A stretch of DNA of 64,000 bases from Molanna angustata (Eukaryota; Arthropoda; Insecta; Trichoptera; Molannidae): positions 31,174,226 to 31,238,225 of the forward strand of contig OY754969.1 of assembly GCA_963576475.1 (NCBI GenBank), in the 5' to 3' direction. Under the pieces are notes generated by a model, which made no database searches, had not been told where the DNA came from, and saw only the letters and a list, made by a program, of their open reading frames with translations. Within the stretch, counting starts at the first letter, position 1; each line of letters opens with the position of its first letter. Below are positions 1-12,386 of this stretch, piece after piece. A program made the position numbers and the translations under genes.

Positions 1-2879
1 ATGAAGGCCACCTCCATTTGCTTCCATGTTCCCCTGTTCTGTGCAATCTGCATCCAGGACATGCTAGCATATTTTTTTTATATACCATACCTCCATCTCA
101 GATGTGGTCACCCCACACCTCTCTTTATCGTACGTAATTAATTATTATTCCAAAATAAATACTGCAAACCTTTGACATTCATCAGTTAATGATGACTAGT
201 ATATAGGTATATGCTGAACATTAGTTTTCTAATGAATCCAGCCTCGGAAGAACGAATATGTGGAGAGATTGAGTACCTACTGAGTGCAAACAAATCCGAG
301 GATTGTGCCCATGAAGAAGAATTATATTTTCCGTCAAACTTTTTGAGCCTTTTCGCCATTGAGGGGTACGATTTGCACATATAACATCCAAGCAAAATTA
401 GACAAATTTGTGCTGGCTCACGTTGTTTTCCGGTAATTCTACAATACCTACACTACTTGCCAATTTAAGAAGAGTACTTCTATCGATAAGTGCTTAAATA
501 TAACTTTATACGTAATATTTGTACCGTAATAATTATCGAGGAATATTAAATTCAATAAAATTATCGCTGAGGGAATATTTGAGGATATTACTCTATTTGG
601 GGTCAAGAGAAAGAACTAGGTGCCACATTTTCTCCTTTTGACGTACAACAATAATTGAATTTACATTCTTGCATTATATAATATCAACTTCCGAATATTT
701 TCGGAACCATCTTTTTACTAAATAAAATCGTTTGTTTTTGTTATCTCTAACCATTTTGCATATAAAATTTTCTTTTGTTTGAATGATGTTCTTAAAAGAC
801 ATTTCCAATATTTAACTTAATATTATATAACATATTATGTTATGTGAACTTGAAGGTTCTCTGACACTTATATACACACAATCACACATTTGTACCCAAG
901 GTCACACACTATTGTTATAAATATAAATACTTTTCATAGCAAGTAACGACATAAGTTGAAATGTATTATTAATACCAAGGAAATTTTTAAATCAGTTTTA
1001 TTATTTTTACATAATACTTCTCCATAAAAATGTTATTTTATTGTGAATCACCAGAAACAAATAAAATAAAAAATAAATAAAAATTGCATGTAACAACAAA
1101 ATTAATACACTTCAAAATTTGTGTTACACACTAAACTCCGTTGATACCTCGACCGGTTTCGGAGAGCACGTCTTCTTCTTCTGGAGTTCACTTACAAACT
1201 GCGTTAAACTAAAAATTATGGAGGATAGGCCAGCTGTACAGGGTGGGGGAGAGTTACTGAAAGGGGTGACTGTATATTATTACTATTACCTTTTTGGTTT
1301 ATTGGTTTTCTTATCTCTAAACTTTCAAAATTATTTAGTAATAACCCTGAATATTTTTATACCTGTGCTATAGTCAATTTTCAATTATGTGGTTTGCCAA
1401 TTCAATAAAATTGGAATAGTTTTAAACAACGTATGTGTTCTTTAACTCTAGTATTGATATTTCTGTCCGTCTTCCCCAATATAAAACGCGTTACAATCAC
1501 TGCAAGTGAGTTGATAACTCCTGGTTTATCTAGTGAAAATCGCATGATCTAAAGGGACCATAAATGTGAGTATTGGTATAACTTAACTGCGAGCTATTTT
1601 TCCTGATTCGCTATAAACAAGGTATGCAGAATCTGTATTGTATATGAGATATTCAAGTTTTGATAAAATACTTAAACTGGAAATCCGATGTAGTTACACG
1701 AAATTTTATCATTATTGATCTATATAGAGATGTATGTAATGTTTCACACTAAATTCTATTCGCATCCTAAATTCCTTTATCTGCACAATGCACATCTTCC
1801 ACAAACACTGACCTAACATGGTTATTAATGTTTCAAGGATTAAGTCGTAAGGAATCTGCTGGAAATTGGCAAAATTACTGCGACATATCTAATGGTTTTG
1901 CACCGTGACTCACGGAGACCATCTCCGTGGTTAGATTGCTTTAAATAGAAAATTTAGTAAATTCAGGTCAATTCTGGGACTTGCCGTGGCGCGTGGAGCA
2001 TACTGATGAGATCAATATCAATTTTCATTAGTGGCATATCGTTTTTCCTGTAAACCCTAATTACCTACCCCATTTCTACCTTTAATCTACCTCAAATCTA
2101 CTTACTAATCCTTGAGATAAAATAGATATCCCTTAAGGTCAATATTGTGTTGAATGTACCAATATACATTAAGATAAAATATATTTTCAAAGAAGTACAC
2201 ATTTTATTTTATATAATTCATTATTTATTTATTTTGATTAAACTTATAACCGTTCTGTATTTCTATATGTTAACAGGATTTCATGTTAAATATTTAAGTC
2301 ATGTATCATTCTAATTCATGCCTATGTTTATAAAGTGCAGAGTTTTTATTTCGACTATTTCAAGATTATTTTTGTTTCAAATTTCAAATAAATGAACAGT
2401 TTTTTGTAACCTGTACATTTTGCAAGTAGACTTCCAATGCCCACGCCAATATCTATTTTTTCGTTTCTATCAAAACAAAGTAATGAACAGTGTTATGGAT
2501 TAAGGTATTGATTTTTCAATAGACTGTGGATTCTTCCTTGCACCCTGCGCAAATAGCGAGGAGAGTTTATTGCTATATGGGAATTTATTCCAACTAACCG
2601 ATGTTTCTCAGAGAAGAAATATTTGCGTAATCCTCTACGATTTAATCTGAAAAAATGTTTAATTTCTATAAAACGAAGGACGTATCAACTCAATTTAAAA
2701 TAGCATATTATTTGTAGGTATTCAAAATACTTGTATTGATATAATAACAAAATACTTACATAATACTTGTACCTCAAGTACCTGAGTCGATTCCCTGTGG
2801 GATCATAATATTTCATTGAGATATATATTTTTTTAAATTTCAATTATATAATACAACACATATTCAAAACACGCAATCA
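1..2879. other. AT-rich intergenic spacer, no supported gene
   Basis: Only short open frames of 60-90 codons occur, with no recognisable motif. An 8-bp stem, 3-nt loop hairpin lies at 1911-1929 (CACGGAGA / TCTCCGTG). A CCGGTTTC-containing segment near 1150 is faintly similar to one near 63050. I see no tRNA, repeat array or transposon terminus that I can define. Confidence 0.5.
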
Positions 2880-2880
2880 A

Positions 2881-3117
2881 AATTCCAGTTCGGACAGACA
2901 TTGAAGTTAGTTAAATGGATGTAATACACACAGTAAAAATTCCAGTTCGGACAGACATTGAAATTAGTGAAATGGGTGTTATACACACAGTAAAAATTGT
3001 AATTCGGACAGACATTGAAGTTAGTTAAATGGGTGTAATACACACATTAAAAAATCCATTTCAGACAGATATTGAAGTTAGTTAAATAGTTAAATGGGTA
3101 TAATACATACAGTAAAA
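2881..3117. repeat. 57-bp tandem repeat, about four copies
   Basis: The anchor CGGACAGACA recurs at 2891, 2948 and 3005, and as CAGACAGATA at 3062, giving a period of 57 bp. The first three units are closely alike; the last is diverged and carries a short duplicated TTAAATAG segment. No coding frame runs through it. It is most simply a local minisatellite. Confidence 0.9.
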
Positions 3118-4201
3118 TTCATAACGAATATTGAAATTTAATAGCCTACGCACTTACGCTAATCTAAGCTGCATTATCAGAAGCGCAATTTTCAAGATGT
3201 AAATCTCGATCCCTTATTTATACTAAATGTGTAAACTCAGGTCATAATAACCCTTTTTTTCTGTATAATATATGACATTGTATTTTCCGACTTCACTTCT
3301 TTTAATACTTTTACACACCCCCATGTGTTATCAATAAATTGTTATTGTTTGAGTTTTGTAGTCAGTATAAATTTCGCCTCTGAGGATTTATTTATCTTTA
3401 ATCACACCATAATGACAACAAATGGATTAATGCTGCCCAGTTAGGAAATCCTGTTGTAGGATGCTAGCTGAGAAGGCAATTAAATTGCGTGCTCGTCGTG
3501 TATTAAAGTGTGTGTTTTTTCAAATATTTTTCGATCATACTAAAATATTTTCTTTATGTATTGCTATGTATAAAAAAGAAATAACACAATTTTGTTTTTG
3601 ATATTTTGAAAAGTGACTTTCTTTTTACGTGTTAACTTTTATACGTTATATATTTTCCATGATTCTCGGTAAGATTATGAGTTTCGGGAAGGTTTTTTTA
3701 CGTCGTAAAACGAATTAGACCGCAGGAGGTTTTTTCTCAAAGAAAAGGGATTAACATTCTGAGAAGGTTTTGACTTCTGCTTCATTGGATTAGACCGCAC
3801 TAAAGTGTAGAGAGTTTTTTATCTGGATTTAAAGAATATCAACAGTATCGACTTAAACATGTTATATATAAGAATAATGAACAAGTATAGTTTTAATAAT
3901 ATTATAGATTGAATCCACATGTTCAATGAATATATTACAACTTCTTAACCTCTAAAAATGTGAGTTTATTGGAGTAAAAAATGTTTAGGAATGAATTTTT
4001 CTGTAGGTATCTTTAATATATCCCTTGTATTTCATATTAATATAGACATATCCATGAAATAAAATTTCCATTAGTGAATTATATATGAAATGTTGACAAA
4101 GATTTTTCTTCGGAGTGCTTTCAAAGACTCATTGAGGTTAACTTTTCTTTTCGTGTAAAAATAGTTCAATAACAACCCCTATTATTTTATTTTGAATAAT
4201 A
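3118..4201. other. AT-rich intergenic spacer
   Basis: No gene seen. The word ATTAGACCGCA occurs twice, near 3714 and 3787, in a weakly duplicated segment of about 70 bp. Otherwise I see nothing in this stretch. Confidence 0.4.
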
Positions 4202-4500
4202 AAGAATGTAAAATGAAGAAATATGTCACTAATAGAATGAAAGTAGAATAGAACTCATTGTGATGGTTTGGCCACAGGAATGAGGTTTGGGAGAATCAAT
4301 GAGGAACGCCTGACAAAGAAAATATACATTGCAGACAGGAATGGAATGAGAGGTCGGGGCCACCCAAGAAAGAGGTCAACAAGAGCGAACATGAATGAGA
4401 CGATTCATGAATGTGGACGAGGTGATGGATGCGTGGCAGGATAGAAAAATGTGGTCTTCGGTTCTCTATGCCTACCCAGCGAGGGAAATATGTTTGATGG
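4202..4500 (+). pseudogene. RTE-like LINE, C-terminal fragment (decayed)
   Basis: The DNA is clearly related to 10183-10510: the same run encodes a TRMK-type segment, then WFGH, then an ERLTKKIY-like stretch, an RGRGxPRK basic motif and a terminal ...YP. These residues belong to the conserved tail downstream of the reverse transcriptase in RTE-like insect non-LTR elements. Here frameshifts and stops break it, so no product is expected. The 5' part of the LINE is missing, as is usual after incomplete target-primed reverse transcription. I could not define target duplications. Confidence 0.75.
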
Positions 4501-5437
4501 TAGTCTTTGCGTTGTCTGACGTTTAATTTTCAAAGTTCGAAAAGAAAGTTGAATTATGAAATATTCTATCGTTAAAAAGTAAGAAAAATTATAATTATTT
4601 GTCTACTTTATAGTTATTTTTATACCATTAATTATCTTGTCATGAAGTTCATTAATTTTTTTCCAAATGTAACCTTGATTCATTTAATTAATAAGTTTAT
4701 AAAGTCATTGAACCTAATCTCTCAGTTTATGTGTGTATAAATACATAAACAAATAAATAAAATAAATCCACGATGAATAACGTCATGTGTTTGTCATTGG
4801 CAGTATAAAAGTAAACAATATATGGTTTGACTTGAAATGTTATTTATTTAATTTAATGCTTTTGTTACCTACACAAATTATGTATAATTTTTAGCTTTCT
4901 ACCATCCTTTCTCATATAAAAAATATAACTAAGCCAAAACTCCTATGTGCGCGCAGTTTGCTTAAAAATGGGTCCGAAGTTTTCGCTTCAAGAATTATTA
5001 ATACTCGTTAAAGCTGACTACAAGTAACCAAACTACTACAATTACATAAAAGTGAGTAGTTTCAGATTTTAATACAATGAATTGTACACATTAAATACTT
5101 ACTAATATACATTATACTTTAATGTATTGTTAGTAACAGTACATTAAATTTTATGCCTTTATTTTACTATAAAGAGCTGACGTCATTACACTCTTAGAAA
5201 AGAGAAGTATCAAATTTATGGGTATTTAAAGAGCATATCGAGGATATGTATGTATGGTATGGGAGGACATGTCTTTAGTGAGGGTAAAGGTTAGTAGGTA
5301 CTATTGCCAGCGCAGTGACGTGACTTTGTATGGTATAGCTAAGTTAGTCTTTAGTTTTTAGGTTTGTATAACAAAATATTACTTTGTAAAATAATGTGAA
5401 GTAACCTTATTCCTTTCCACACACTTATGAGGTCATA
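4501..5437. other. AT-rich intergenic spacer
   Basis: No gene or terminus seen. A TGACGTCA palindrome lies at 5178-5185. Poly-A/T rich tracts and short frames only. Confidence 0.4.
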
Positions 5438-6296
5438 GGCCCGAATTATAGATTCGTTCTCCAGCTTGAGACTGGTCTTGAGAACACGTTCTCAACCAAA
5501 ATGGTACTAAAGAAACAAAAGTCACTGAGCTTGATCTCAAGACCGGTCTCGAAATGTATAGAAGAGTTGAAATTGCTTCGAGACAGCTATCCCGCTGTCT
5601 TGAGAACGGTCTCAATGAGAGAGAAGGAGACAGCGCTTTACACGAAAAAGATATGCATATACATAGACACGGACGAATTTCGCATTAATTACTATTTTGA
5701 AGTTTACATTGTTAGCGATAGTAAAATAGATCGAGAATCTTATTTAGATCCTTCCGGGGGTTCTCCGTTGAATTAAATTTTGTAAGATTTCATAATATTT
5801 CCGGTACATCCAGTAAATATCATGTTGTTATTCTATGCATGTTGTATCATATTTTGAAATGACTGCTTTTCCTGGAACTATTGACTGTAGGTACACACAT
5901 TCCCGTAATATGCTATATGACAGATAAAAGAAGAAGTATTTATTTTCTTCTTCCGAACATTTTCACTATTTAATCAAGTATCATAATATTATGACGCATA
6001 AATTTCTCTACACTTTCGAAGATTACCAAGACCCAACGAATTGTCAAAATATCTATAAATAGATATAAAGATATTCCAACTCATTGCTACCAACATAACA
6101 AAGCTGAAATTATTGCCATTCGCGAGAAAAAGTACTTATTTATAGAGCTGCATCCACATTTTTTTAGAGTATGCTTTCTCGAATGAGACGGCGTACATAT
6201 TTGACTTTTAATACGGATTTTCGAGCATGATCTCAAGAAGGTCTTGAGATGACACATTTGGAGAACGGTCTTGAGAATTATTCTAAAATTTGGGCC
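5438..6296. mobile_element. Putative TIR element (about 860 bp) with GGCCC ends
   Basis: The left end reads GGCCCGAATTATAGA and the inverted right end reads GGCCCAAATTTTAGA; about 19 of the outer 24 bases match. Subterminal copies of CTCAAGACCGGTCTCGA-like palindromic words (CTTGAGACTGGTCTTGAG and relatives) occur at both ends, as expected for transposase-binding sites. No transposase frame is visible; the 91-codon frame at 5501-5776 covers the repeated motifs and is not convincing. No clear target duplication was found (flanks ATA and TTA). A non-autonomous DNA transposon is the best reading; the superfamily is unknown. Confidence 0.5.
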
Positions 6297-6730
6297 TTAT
6301 TCTTATATAACAATATTTTAAAAACACTTTTTACCCGATTCGTTCGTTACGACTCAATTTGTAGTTTAAATTATATTCTTATATTACAATATTTTAACCC
6401 TAATTCGCATATCATAAGATCAATGGATTCAAATGTCATATTTATATAAGTGAATAAACCGTTTTGAATTTATTGATAGGTTTTTGAATGTTAAAATTCG
6501 TAAAAATATTTTTTCCTAATAGATGAAGATGTAATGTGTAGGACAAGTGTATTATATAAACACGTTCTTGCAAGATTGTAGCAGATGTTTTTTTTATTTG
6601 ATATTTTACAGACTTATTATAATTTTTGTGGCAAATGACGTGGCTAATGCTGCTGCAACTTATTAGAGAAGAGAGGCCTAATAATATATGTATGTTCGGA
6701 CACATTAAGTAAGTGCAGACAAATTTTGGA
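6297..6730. other. AT-rich spacer
   Basis: No gene, repeat or RNA seen between the TIR element and the LINE target duplication. Only overlapping short frames occur. Confidence 0.35.
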
Positions 6731-6742
6731 ACCAAAAATTAT

Positions 6743-7202
6743 CTTTTCTCTTCTTCTTCTCAGCATAATCTCGTCCACTCCTGGACGAAGGCCTCCCCAT
6801 CTCCTTCCACGCCACTCTTTCTTGTGCTCTGAGCAATCAATTGACACCAGCATGACGGCTGATGTTATCTCTCCATCTCCTTGGCGGTCTTCCAACACCT
6901 CTGAATGTCATTCTCGGTCTCCAAGCCATCTATCCTTGGCCATCTGTCTTCGGGGTACCCAGCCACGTGGCCCGCCAATCTCCACTTCAGGGTAAGAATG
7001 CGGTGCATGGCTCTTTGGCTGACTCTTAGTTTTTCAGTACTTAGTTTTACAAGCCATAAGTAGCTACTGGCAGTACACAGGTCTCATATACCTTCTGTTT
7101 CAGGTTGATGGGAATTTGGGGATTTTTGAAGATGTGGGCTAATTTCCGAAAAGTTGCCCAACTTAGTCCAATTCGTCTCTTTATTTCGGCCGTTTGATTT
7201 AT
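6743..7202 (-). pseudogene. 5'-truncated LINE (RT C-terminal region) with 12-bp target duplication
   Basis: On the minus strand the frame starting near 7196 reads QTAEIKRRIGLSWATF, then a KVYETCVLPVATYG segment and, after stops, an LKWRLAGHVAGYPEDRW segment. These are typical of the region downstream of the RT palm in a widespread insect non-LTR family. The 3' end is an (AAG)n-like tail at about 6748-6760. The 12-bp word ACCAAAAATTAT flanks it at 6731-6742 and 7203-7214, which fixes the insertion at about 460 bp. Several stops and frameshifts are present, so it is dead. Confidence 0.8.
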
Positions 7203-7214
7203 ACCAAAAATTAT

Positions 7215-7580
7215 ACAAAGTTTCAATTATTTTCAGATAAGACAAACTAGAACTTTGGTATAGCAAACAAAGGTAGTCTTCCGGTCTTGATTTGATGAAA
7301 TCGCTTTCAAATCATGTTCATCCCTATCAACACCCGATCCTATTCATTCCAACATCACTTGTCACCATTATGTCATATATAAATTATCCGACATAACATA
7401 CCCATTGCAAAATTTGACACTTTTGCGGATACGTATAAACCTCCGTATCACGTTTTGTTGAATGTCAATTTCTATATAAAGATACAAGTAAATTGTAATG
7501 TCACAAAAGTGTGATATGTTATTTATTTTCTTTGGTTTTCAATTTTAAAGTGAATTTATCGAAGTGAATTAAAAAAAAAT
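7215..7580. other. AT-rich spacer
   Basis: I see no gene or repeat boundary in this stretch. Confidence 0.35.
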
Positions 7581-7775
7581 TAACATTAGTTTACAAGATA
7601 TGAAAAGTGATTTACCTAATTATAAAACATCTCAATAGAGATGGAGTTGGAATATTATTGGAGAAACAGGAATTCAATGCACCGTTCTCAATGCTCAATG
7701 CGCAACGTTCACCAATTATGACTACTTGAGTTTCCTATCGAACCAATTTTCAAAAGTCTTATATATTTTAATCGC
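7581..7775 (+). mobile_element. M1 foldback-family element, partial copy
   Basis: It shares GTTTACAAGATATGAAA, then AACATCTCAATAGAGA, then GCGCAACGTTCACCAATTATG with the copies at 11793 and 19875. The segment with GTCATCGGCTGGTTTACGT seen in other copies is missing or diverged. No coding capacity. The right terminus and the minisatellite tail are absent, so this is an internal or truncated relic. Confidence 0.7.
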
Positions 7776-8929
7776 GAAAATACTTTTTTTCTAAAAACGC
7801 TGAAAAACACCCTCCCCATCTATGAAGTGACGAAGAAACTTCTATGTAACGCCACCTATTGAGGAAATTTGTTTTTGTAAACAGTGAAAACTATGAGGTG
7901 ACAATGATTTCGCACAGATGTCACTTCAGAACCGCGTCAGAATTATAAGTTAATTTTTGGCTCGTTTACTTCCTTGTACTAATGTGTATGTATAATAATA
8001 AAATGAATTTGTAACATTTAACATGCTATATAAAAATCATATGTACATTATCCAGTAATGTGGCTCAGGTGATCAAATCCCACCAAAAGTAATATTTATC
8101 AAAAAAAATCTTCGCGCTGTTTTTGTTTTTCTGGGCTGGATACTAAAGTTCAGAAAAATATTAATTTTGAATATAAGTATGTAATTACCAAATACTTATG
8201 TAGTTAAAATACAATACAAAACAATATTCGAACTTTCAGTTGGTTATGCTAAAATAAAATAAAATAACAGTGAAATAAATAGATTACAGAATAAAGAATT
8301 TGCATTATGATATATACATACGTTCACAAAGAAAAATAAAATTTATGAATTTCAGAATGATTAAGAAAAGCTATGTTAGGCTTTAAAAAATATTTGAAAA
8401 TGTTGTTCGAGAAATTCAATAAATAAAAGTCAATAGCAGCTATGGTTTTAAAATAAACGGATTGTCATATATTTTGTAAACAACACACCCTTAATAGAAA
8501 TAAATAATAGAGTAAAGGAAACAACATTAATGGAATAAAAAGAAAAAAAGTTCATGTGCTAGTTGCTGCAGTCGACTGCGAAGAAACCTAAAAAAGAAAA
8601 ACAACTAGGAACATGAACAAATGGCTCTTATATCTACCATATTTACGAGGAAAAGATAAAAATATTGTAGACACTTGTGTTTGGCAACGGTATGCTTTTA
8701 GAAGCGGAACAGAGGTTTGTCAGTTATATATTTTTTGATTATCTGTTTATTTCATGTCGTCCTTGTAATTTGTAATACGATTATTCAAAAATATAGTTTG
8801 TTAAACCAAAATGAAAATGAAATAATATCAAAATTTATCAGGAAATAATGTACGTAAAACACGAAAGATCAAAGACACTCGTAAAACACGAAAGATCAGT
8901 ATGATGATTAGAATGAAAGACAACGTATG
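7776..8929. other. AT-rich intergenic spacer
   Basis: No gene seen. Contains a 12-bp palindrome GCAGTCGACTGC near 8568 of unknown meaning and long A/T tracts. Confidence 0.35.
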
Positions 8930-9125
8930 AGAGGTGATTTGGGCATTTACAAATGTCCCAGGTTCGATTCCCGATGGAGACACAGTTTTTCATTGTGTTT
9001 TCAGTCTGGATCTGTGAGACGGTTAATATCGTAAGTCTCCAGAATGTGACAACTTGTTATTGGGTACTTATTAAATTAATATTTGACATAATACCCGTTA
9101 GTTGCCCAAGAAGCAATATTAAATA
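8930..9125 (+). mobile_element. tRNA-derived SINE S1, 5' end degraded
   Basis: A B-box/T-arm-like GGTTCGATTCCC is followed by GGAGACACAGTTTTTCATTG, TCAGTCTGGATCTGTGAGAC and AAGTCTCCAGAATGTGACAA. This order is the same as in the S1 copies at 15741-15941 and 49343-49582. The A-box end is scrambled here. The 3' end is near the AGTTGCCCAAGAAG segment, followed by an A/T-rich tail. SINEs of this type are transcribed by RNA polymerase III and moved by partner LINEs; this copy is probably inert. Confidence 0.8.
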
Positions 9126-9777
9126 TATAAATAAATGTAGTAAGAATGAATGAAGAAGTCTGACGAAGTAAATATAGGTAGGTACATATCTGACAGATAA
9201 AGAAAAAAAATGGTTTGATCAGAAAAATATTTTTACCATAAAAAATAAGACGTTTGAACAATATAAAGACGATGTATAGGAAGAGGCGATGGATCCCTGC
9301 AAGATTTTTGTCGGTCAGCTCACTTTGCCTATCCCATGAGCGACATATCCTTCTGGGATGTGCGAAAGTATTCCCATAAGAATAAAAAACAGATAGCTGG
9401 AGTATTGTGTGTGATTCCAGAGTTAAGAAAGAAAACCTGGGTTATGATAATAAAAAAGGGTTTAACCAGGTCAATATTTCAAAATAGTCAATTATTATTA
9501 CATCCTTTGTTGGGGTGGTCGAGCAATGATGTCAAACACATTTTCTCAATTATACATATATGAGCAATATAAAATAGATTAACAATACAATATACAGTAT
9601 GACGATTATATACAAAATTACTAGGTAGTACTCGTGAACCAGACAATATCGAAGGACCGCGCGCACGCTAGGCGCCTTCTATTCTACATTCAGTCAATCA
9701 TACTATATCGCTCGCACTCACACTATCACGTATCTTACACTTACATATACAATTGAAAATTTACTATACGAAAGAGC
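9126..9777. other. Spacer with a 75-codon frame of unknown status
   Basis: A short frame at 9336-9563 (+) begins MSDISFWDVRKYSHK and has no motif I recognise. The stretch 9650-9720 is more GC-rich and could be the 3' part of the older antisense LINE at 10570-11175. I do not call a gene. Confidence 0.3.
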
Positions 9778-9790
9778 ATTTTTACATTGG

Positions 9791-10528
9791 TCTTTGAAAT
9801 TAGTGAAAGCAGAACAGCGTGTAAAATAAGAGTAGAGAACGAATGGCTCGAGCAAGTCGACGAATATGTATACTTGGGAAGCGTATTTCAACGGAATGGA
9901 CGGCTTGATAAAGAGATCGAAAGAAAAGTTATGGTAGGAAACAGAGTGAATGGAGCACTAAGACCAATTATGAATGATCGCAACATATCCAAACATATTT
10001 TTACCATATGCCAAAGTTGCCATTCATAGCGCCATCGCAGTGCCAACCTTGACGTATGCAAGGGAAACCTGGACATGGCAGAAGACGCACGAAAGCAGAA
10101 TAAATGGAGTTGAAATGAGATCGTTAAGAAGAATTTGTAATAGAACCATGTATGACCGGGTATAAAATGAGGACACAAGGAAAGAATGTAAGATGAAGAA
10201 AGATGTCATTACTAGAATGAAAGTGAACACATTGAGATGGTTTGGTCACATGAGGAGAATGAATGAGGAGCGCTTGACGAAGAAAATATACAGAGCGGAA
10301 AGGAATGGAATGAGAGGTCGTGGACGCCCAAGAAAGGGATGGCACGACAATGTGAACGATATTCTGAAAGACGGAAATGTGAGAAGTGTGAGCAATAGAC
10401 GAACATGTATGAGACGATGCATGAATATGGACGAGGTGAGACACGCTTTCCGGGATAGAAAATGTGCGTTTGGTTTTCTCTGCCTACCCTGCAAGGAACA
10501 TGGCGTGATTTTTTGTATGTATGTATGT
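9791..10528 (+). pseudogene. RTE-like LINE, 5'-truncated, 13-bp target duplication
   Basis: Three overlapping frames (9787-10029, 9974-10165, 10193-10573) read as one broken C-terminal region. In order they give VDEYVYLGSVFQRNGRLD, a PTLTYARETWTWQK segment, then MRSLRRIC, WFGHMRRMNEERLTKKIY and RGRGRPRKGWHD. These are hallmark blocks downstream of the RT palm in RTE-like insect elements. The 3' end has an (ATGT)n tail at 10515-10530. ATTTTTACATTGG occurs at 9778-9790 and 10529-10541, a 13-bp target duplication. At least two frameshifts make it non-functional. The same family recurs at 4202, 25508, 43440 and 56305. Confidence 0.9.
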
Positions 10529-10569
10529 ATTTTTACATTGGCTTCGAAGCATCTGTATCTTCGTTTGGA

Positions 10570-11175
10570 CTAATGACAATAATTGGTGAAACTTCCATCT
10601 TCCTCACATTTTTAGGTCTGTTGGCCTGTTTATTTCCTGCATCAGCTTCCTTCCTGTGACGTGGACTGCCAGCTGTCCTTTCATCTTTTGGGAGGATGTC
10701 CTGGAGGTCTGCTTTATTGGGGAACATTATCTCTGACCACTTTGACGGTTCTTGAGTCTGTCATTCTTGACACGTGTTCGTTCCAGAACCTTATTCTCTG
10801 TCGACTTAATCTGACGATATCCTCAACTTCGCACATCCTTCGGATCTCTCTGTTTCGTACTCTATCACGAAGGCTTTTGCCAGCGATGCTTCTGACAATC
10901 TTCATTTTGCTGGTTCGAATGAGGTGTTTGGTAGGGACAGTGTCAGCCCTGGATTCTATTCTATAAATCATTATGGGACGAACACATGTCTTGTAGATTC
11001 GAACCTTTGCTAGGGATGTTCATATACTTGTTTTTCCAGATTAAATCTTTCAGACAACCTGATATTGCAGCGGATTTTTGTGTCTGTTTGAGTATTTCAC
11101 CATTAAGATCGTTGTTGTACATTACGTTATTTAAATATTCAGACTTGAATTGGTGACACAATTGTTTAAAACGAT
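10570..11175 (-). pseudogene. LINE RT C-terminal fragment, second family
   Basis: The minus-strand frames 11179-10961, 10971-10714 and 10727-10533 join by frameshift into one degraded region. Visible blocks are LNGEILKQTQKSAAISGCLK, RIESRADTVPTKHLIRTSKM, RSIAGKSLRDRVRNREIRRM, RFWNEHVSRMTD and a proline-rich basic tail. This layout matches the post-RT region of a common insect non-LTR retrotransposon distinct from the RTE-like copies. The 3' end is unclear because the RTE-like copy at 9791 lies directly beyond it and may have been inserted into its 3' end. Confidence 0.75.
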
Positions 11176-11241
11176 ACACAAAATAAAATCCTAAAATATA
11201 AATAGTAAAGAAAATACGAATATAAAAATCTTTATGTTAGT

Positions 11242-11336
11242 GTGTTGCCTCGATACGTGTTACACCGTATGACGACTGTTTATTATAGCGTGTTGCCTCG
11301 ATACGGTTACACCGTATGACGACTGTTTATTATAGC
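11242..11336. repeat. 48-bp tandem duplication
   Basis: GTGTTGCCTCGATACG starts at 11242 and again at 11290, and the intervening sequence is repeated almost exactly. Each unit contains an ATACGG...CCGTAT inverted pair. Two copies only. Confidence 0.85.
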
Positions 11337-11730
11337 GTGACGCATACCAATTTGCTTCTTGATTTGAAAATCTCAAAGAAAATATCATATTTATTTTTAT
11401 TAGCTGGTGCCTTTTACGCATCGTCTCCCCGAGTATCGTAAAGTTTCCACGTGTCAACCTTCTTTCAGTTTCCACTGCCACCAGCATCTCGAGCTGGAGA
11501 GGAGATTTTCGGTATTTGTCAATCCTCTCACGCCATCTATGTAATGTAATGTTTGGGATGTTTGTACGGACGGAGGCTGTGGTCCTATGGGAGAGACGGT
11601 CGGAAGTTTGCTGGTTTGTAATATACATACATAAATGGGACTTGTACTCTCTGGGGTCATATGTTCGACGGTCATATTGCTCATGTCAGGTTGTCATCAC
11701 ACAGTCCATACAGAACCAATTGTACATATC
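11337..11730 (-). other. Region with unidentified 122-codon frame
   Basis: A minus-strand frame at 11260-11628 begins MYITNQQTSDRLSHR and later contains TLHRWRERIDKYRKSPLQLE and TRGNFTILGETMRKRHQ. Base composition at about 11400-11680 is higher in GC than the surroundings, and the charged helical stretch looks like once-coding DNA, perhaps from a retroelement. I do not recognise a family. An opposite-strand frame (11516-11734) overlaps. A chance frame is also possible. Confidence 0.25.
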
Positions 11731-11792
11731 CTAAGAAGAAAACAATCTTGTCAAGCCAACTTTATCAATGAATTATTATTTTGCATATTACA

Positions 11793-12165
11793 CATGTTAG
11801 TTTACAAGATATGAAATTTTATTTAATTAAAAATATAATTTTAAAACATCTCAATTGAGAGGAATATGGAATATTATTGGAGAACCAGGAACTCGAGGCA
11901 CCTCTAACAACCTGCACTTACGACCTGTCATCGGCTGGTTTACGTGTTCACCAATTATGCCTTCTTAATGAGCTTCCTATCAATCGATTTAATTAAGTTC
12001 TATAAATTTTAATTATGAAAATATCTTTTATTTGATATTTATTTATTTATTTTATTTATTTGATAATTATATCCAATATTTTATTTATTTGGTATTTATT
12101 GAGATGTTAAAAATTTGTCATAAAAATTATCATGATATTATCATTGACTCCCGACAGGGTAAAAA
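11793..12165 (+). mobile_element. M1 foldback-family element
   Basis: Left part: GTTTACAAGATATGAAAT, AACATCTCAATTGAGAGG, then GAACCAGGAACTCGAGGCAC, GACCTGTCATCGGCTGGTTT and GTTCACCAATTATGCC. The right end has GAGATGTTAAAAATTTGTCA, the inverse of the left AACATCTC end, followed by GACTCCCGACAGGGTAAAAA. No protein is encoded. The tail runs directly into the 31-bp minisatellite at 12166-12386. It is best read as a non-autonomous element with long inverted ends; a Helentron-like (DINE) origin is an alternative because such elements also carry internal minisatellites. Confidence 0.7.
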
Positions 12166-12386
12166 ATCCAATGTTTGCGTATATGCAACAGTAAAATTCA
12201 ATGTTTGCGTATATGCAACTACAAAAATCCAATGTTTGCGTATATGCAAATATAAAAATCCAATATTTGCCTACATCCAACTATAAAAATCCAATGTTTG
12301 CGTATAAGCAACTATCAAAATCCAATATTTGCTTACATGCAACTATAAAAATCCAATGTTTGCGTATATGCAACTATAAAATATTC
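12166..12386. repeat. 31-bp minisatellite, seven units
   Basis: ATGTTTGCGTATATGCAAC-type units start at 12171, 12201, 12232, 12263, 12294, 12325 and 12356 (period 30-31). The unit contains the near-palindrome TTGCGTATATGCAA. Single copies of the same unit follow GACTCCCGACAGGG in M1 copies near 20170, 20715 and 23050, so the array expanded from the element's own tail. The frames running through it (12032-12286, 12201-12410) are repeat translation, not genes. Confidence 0.92.
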
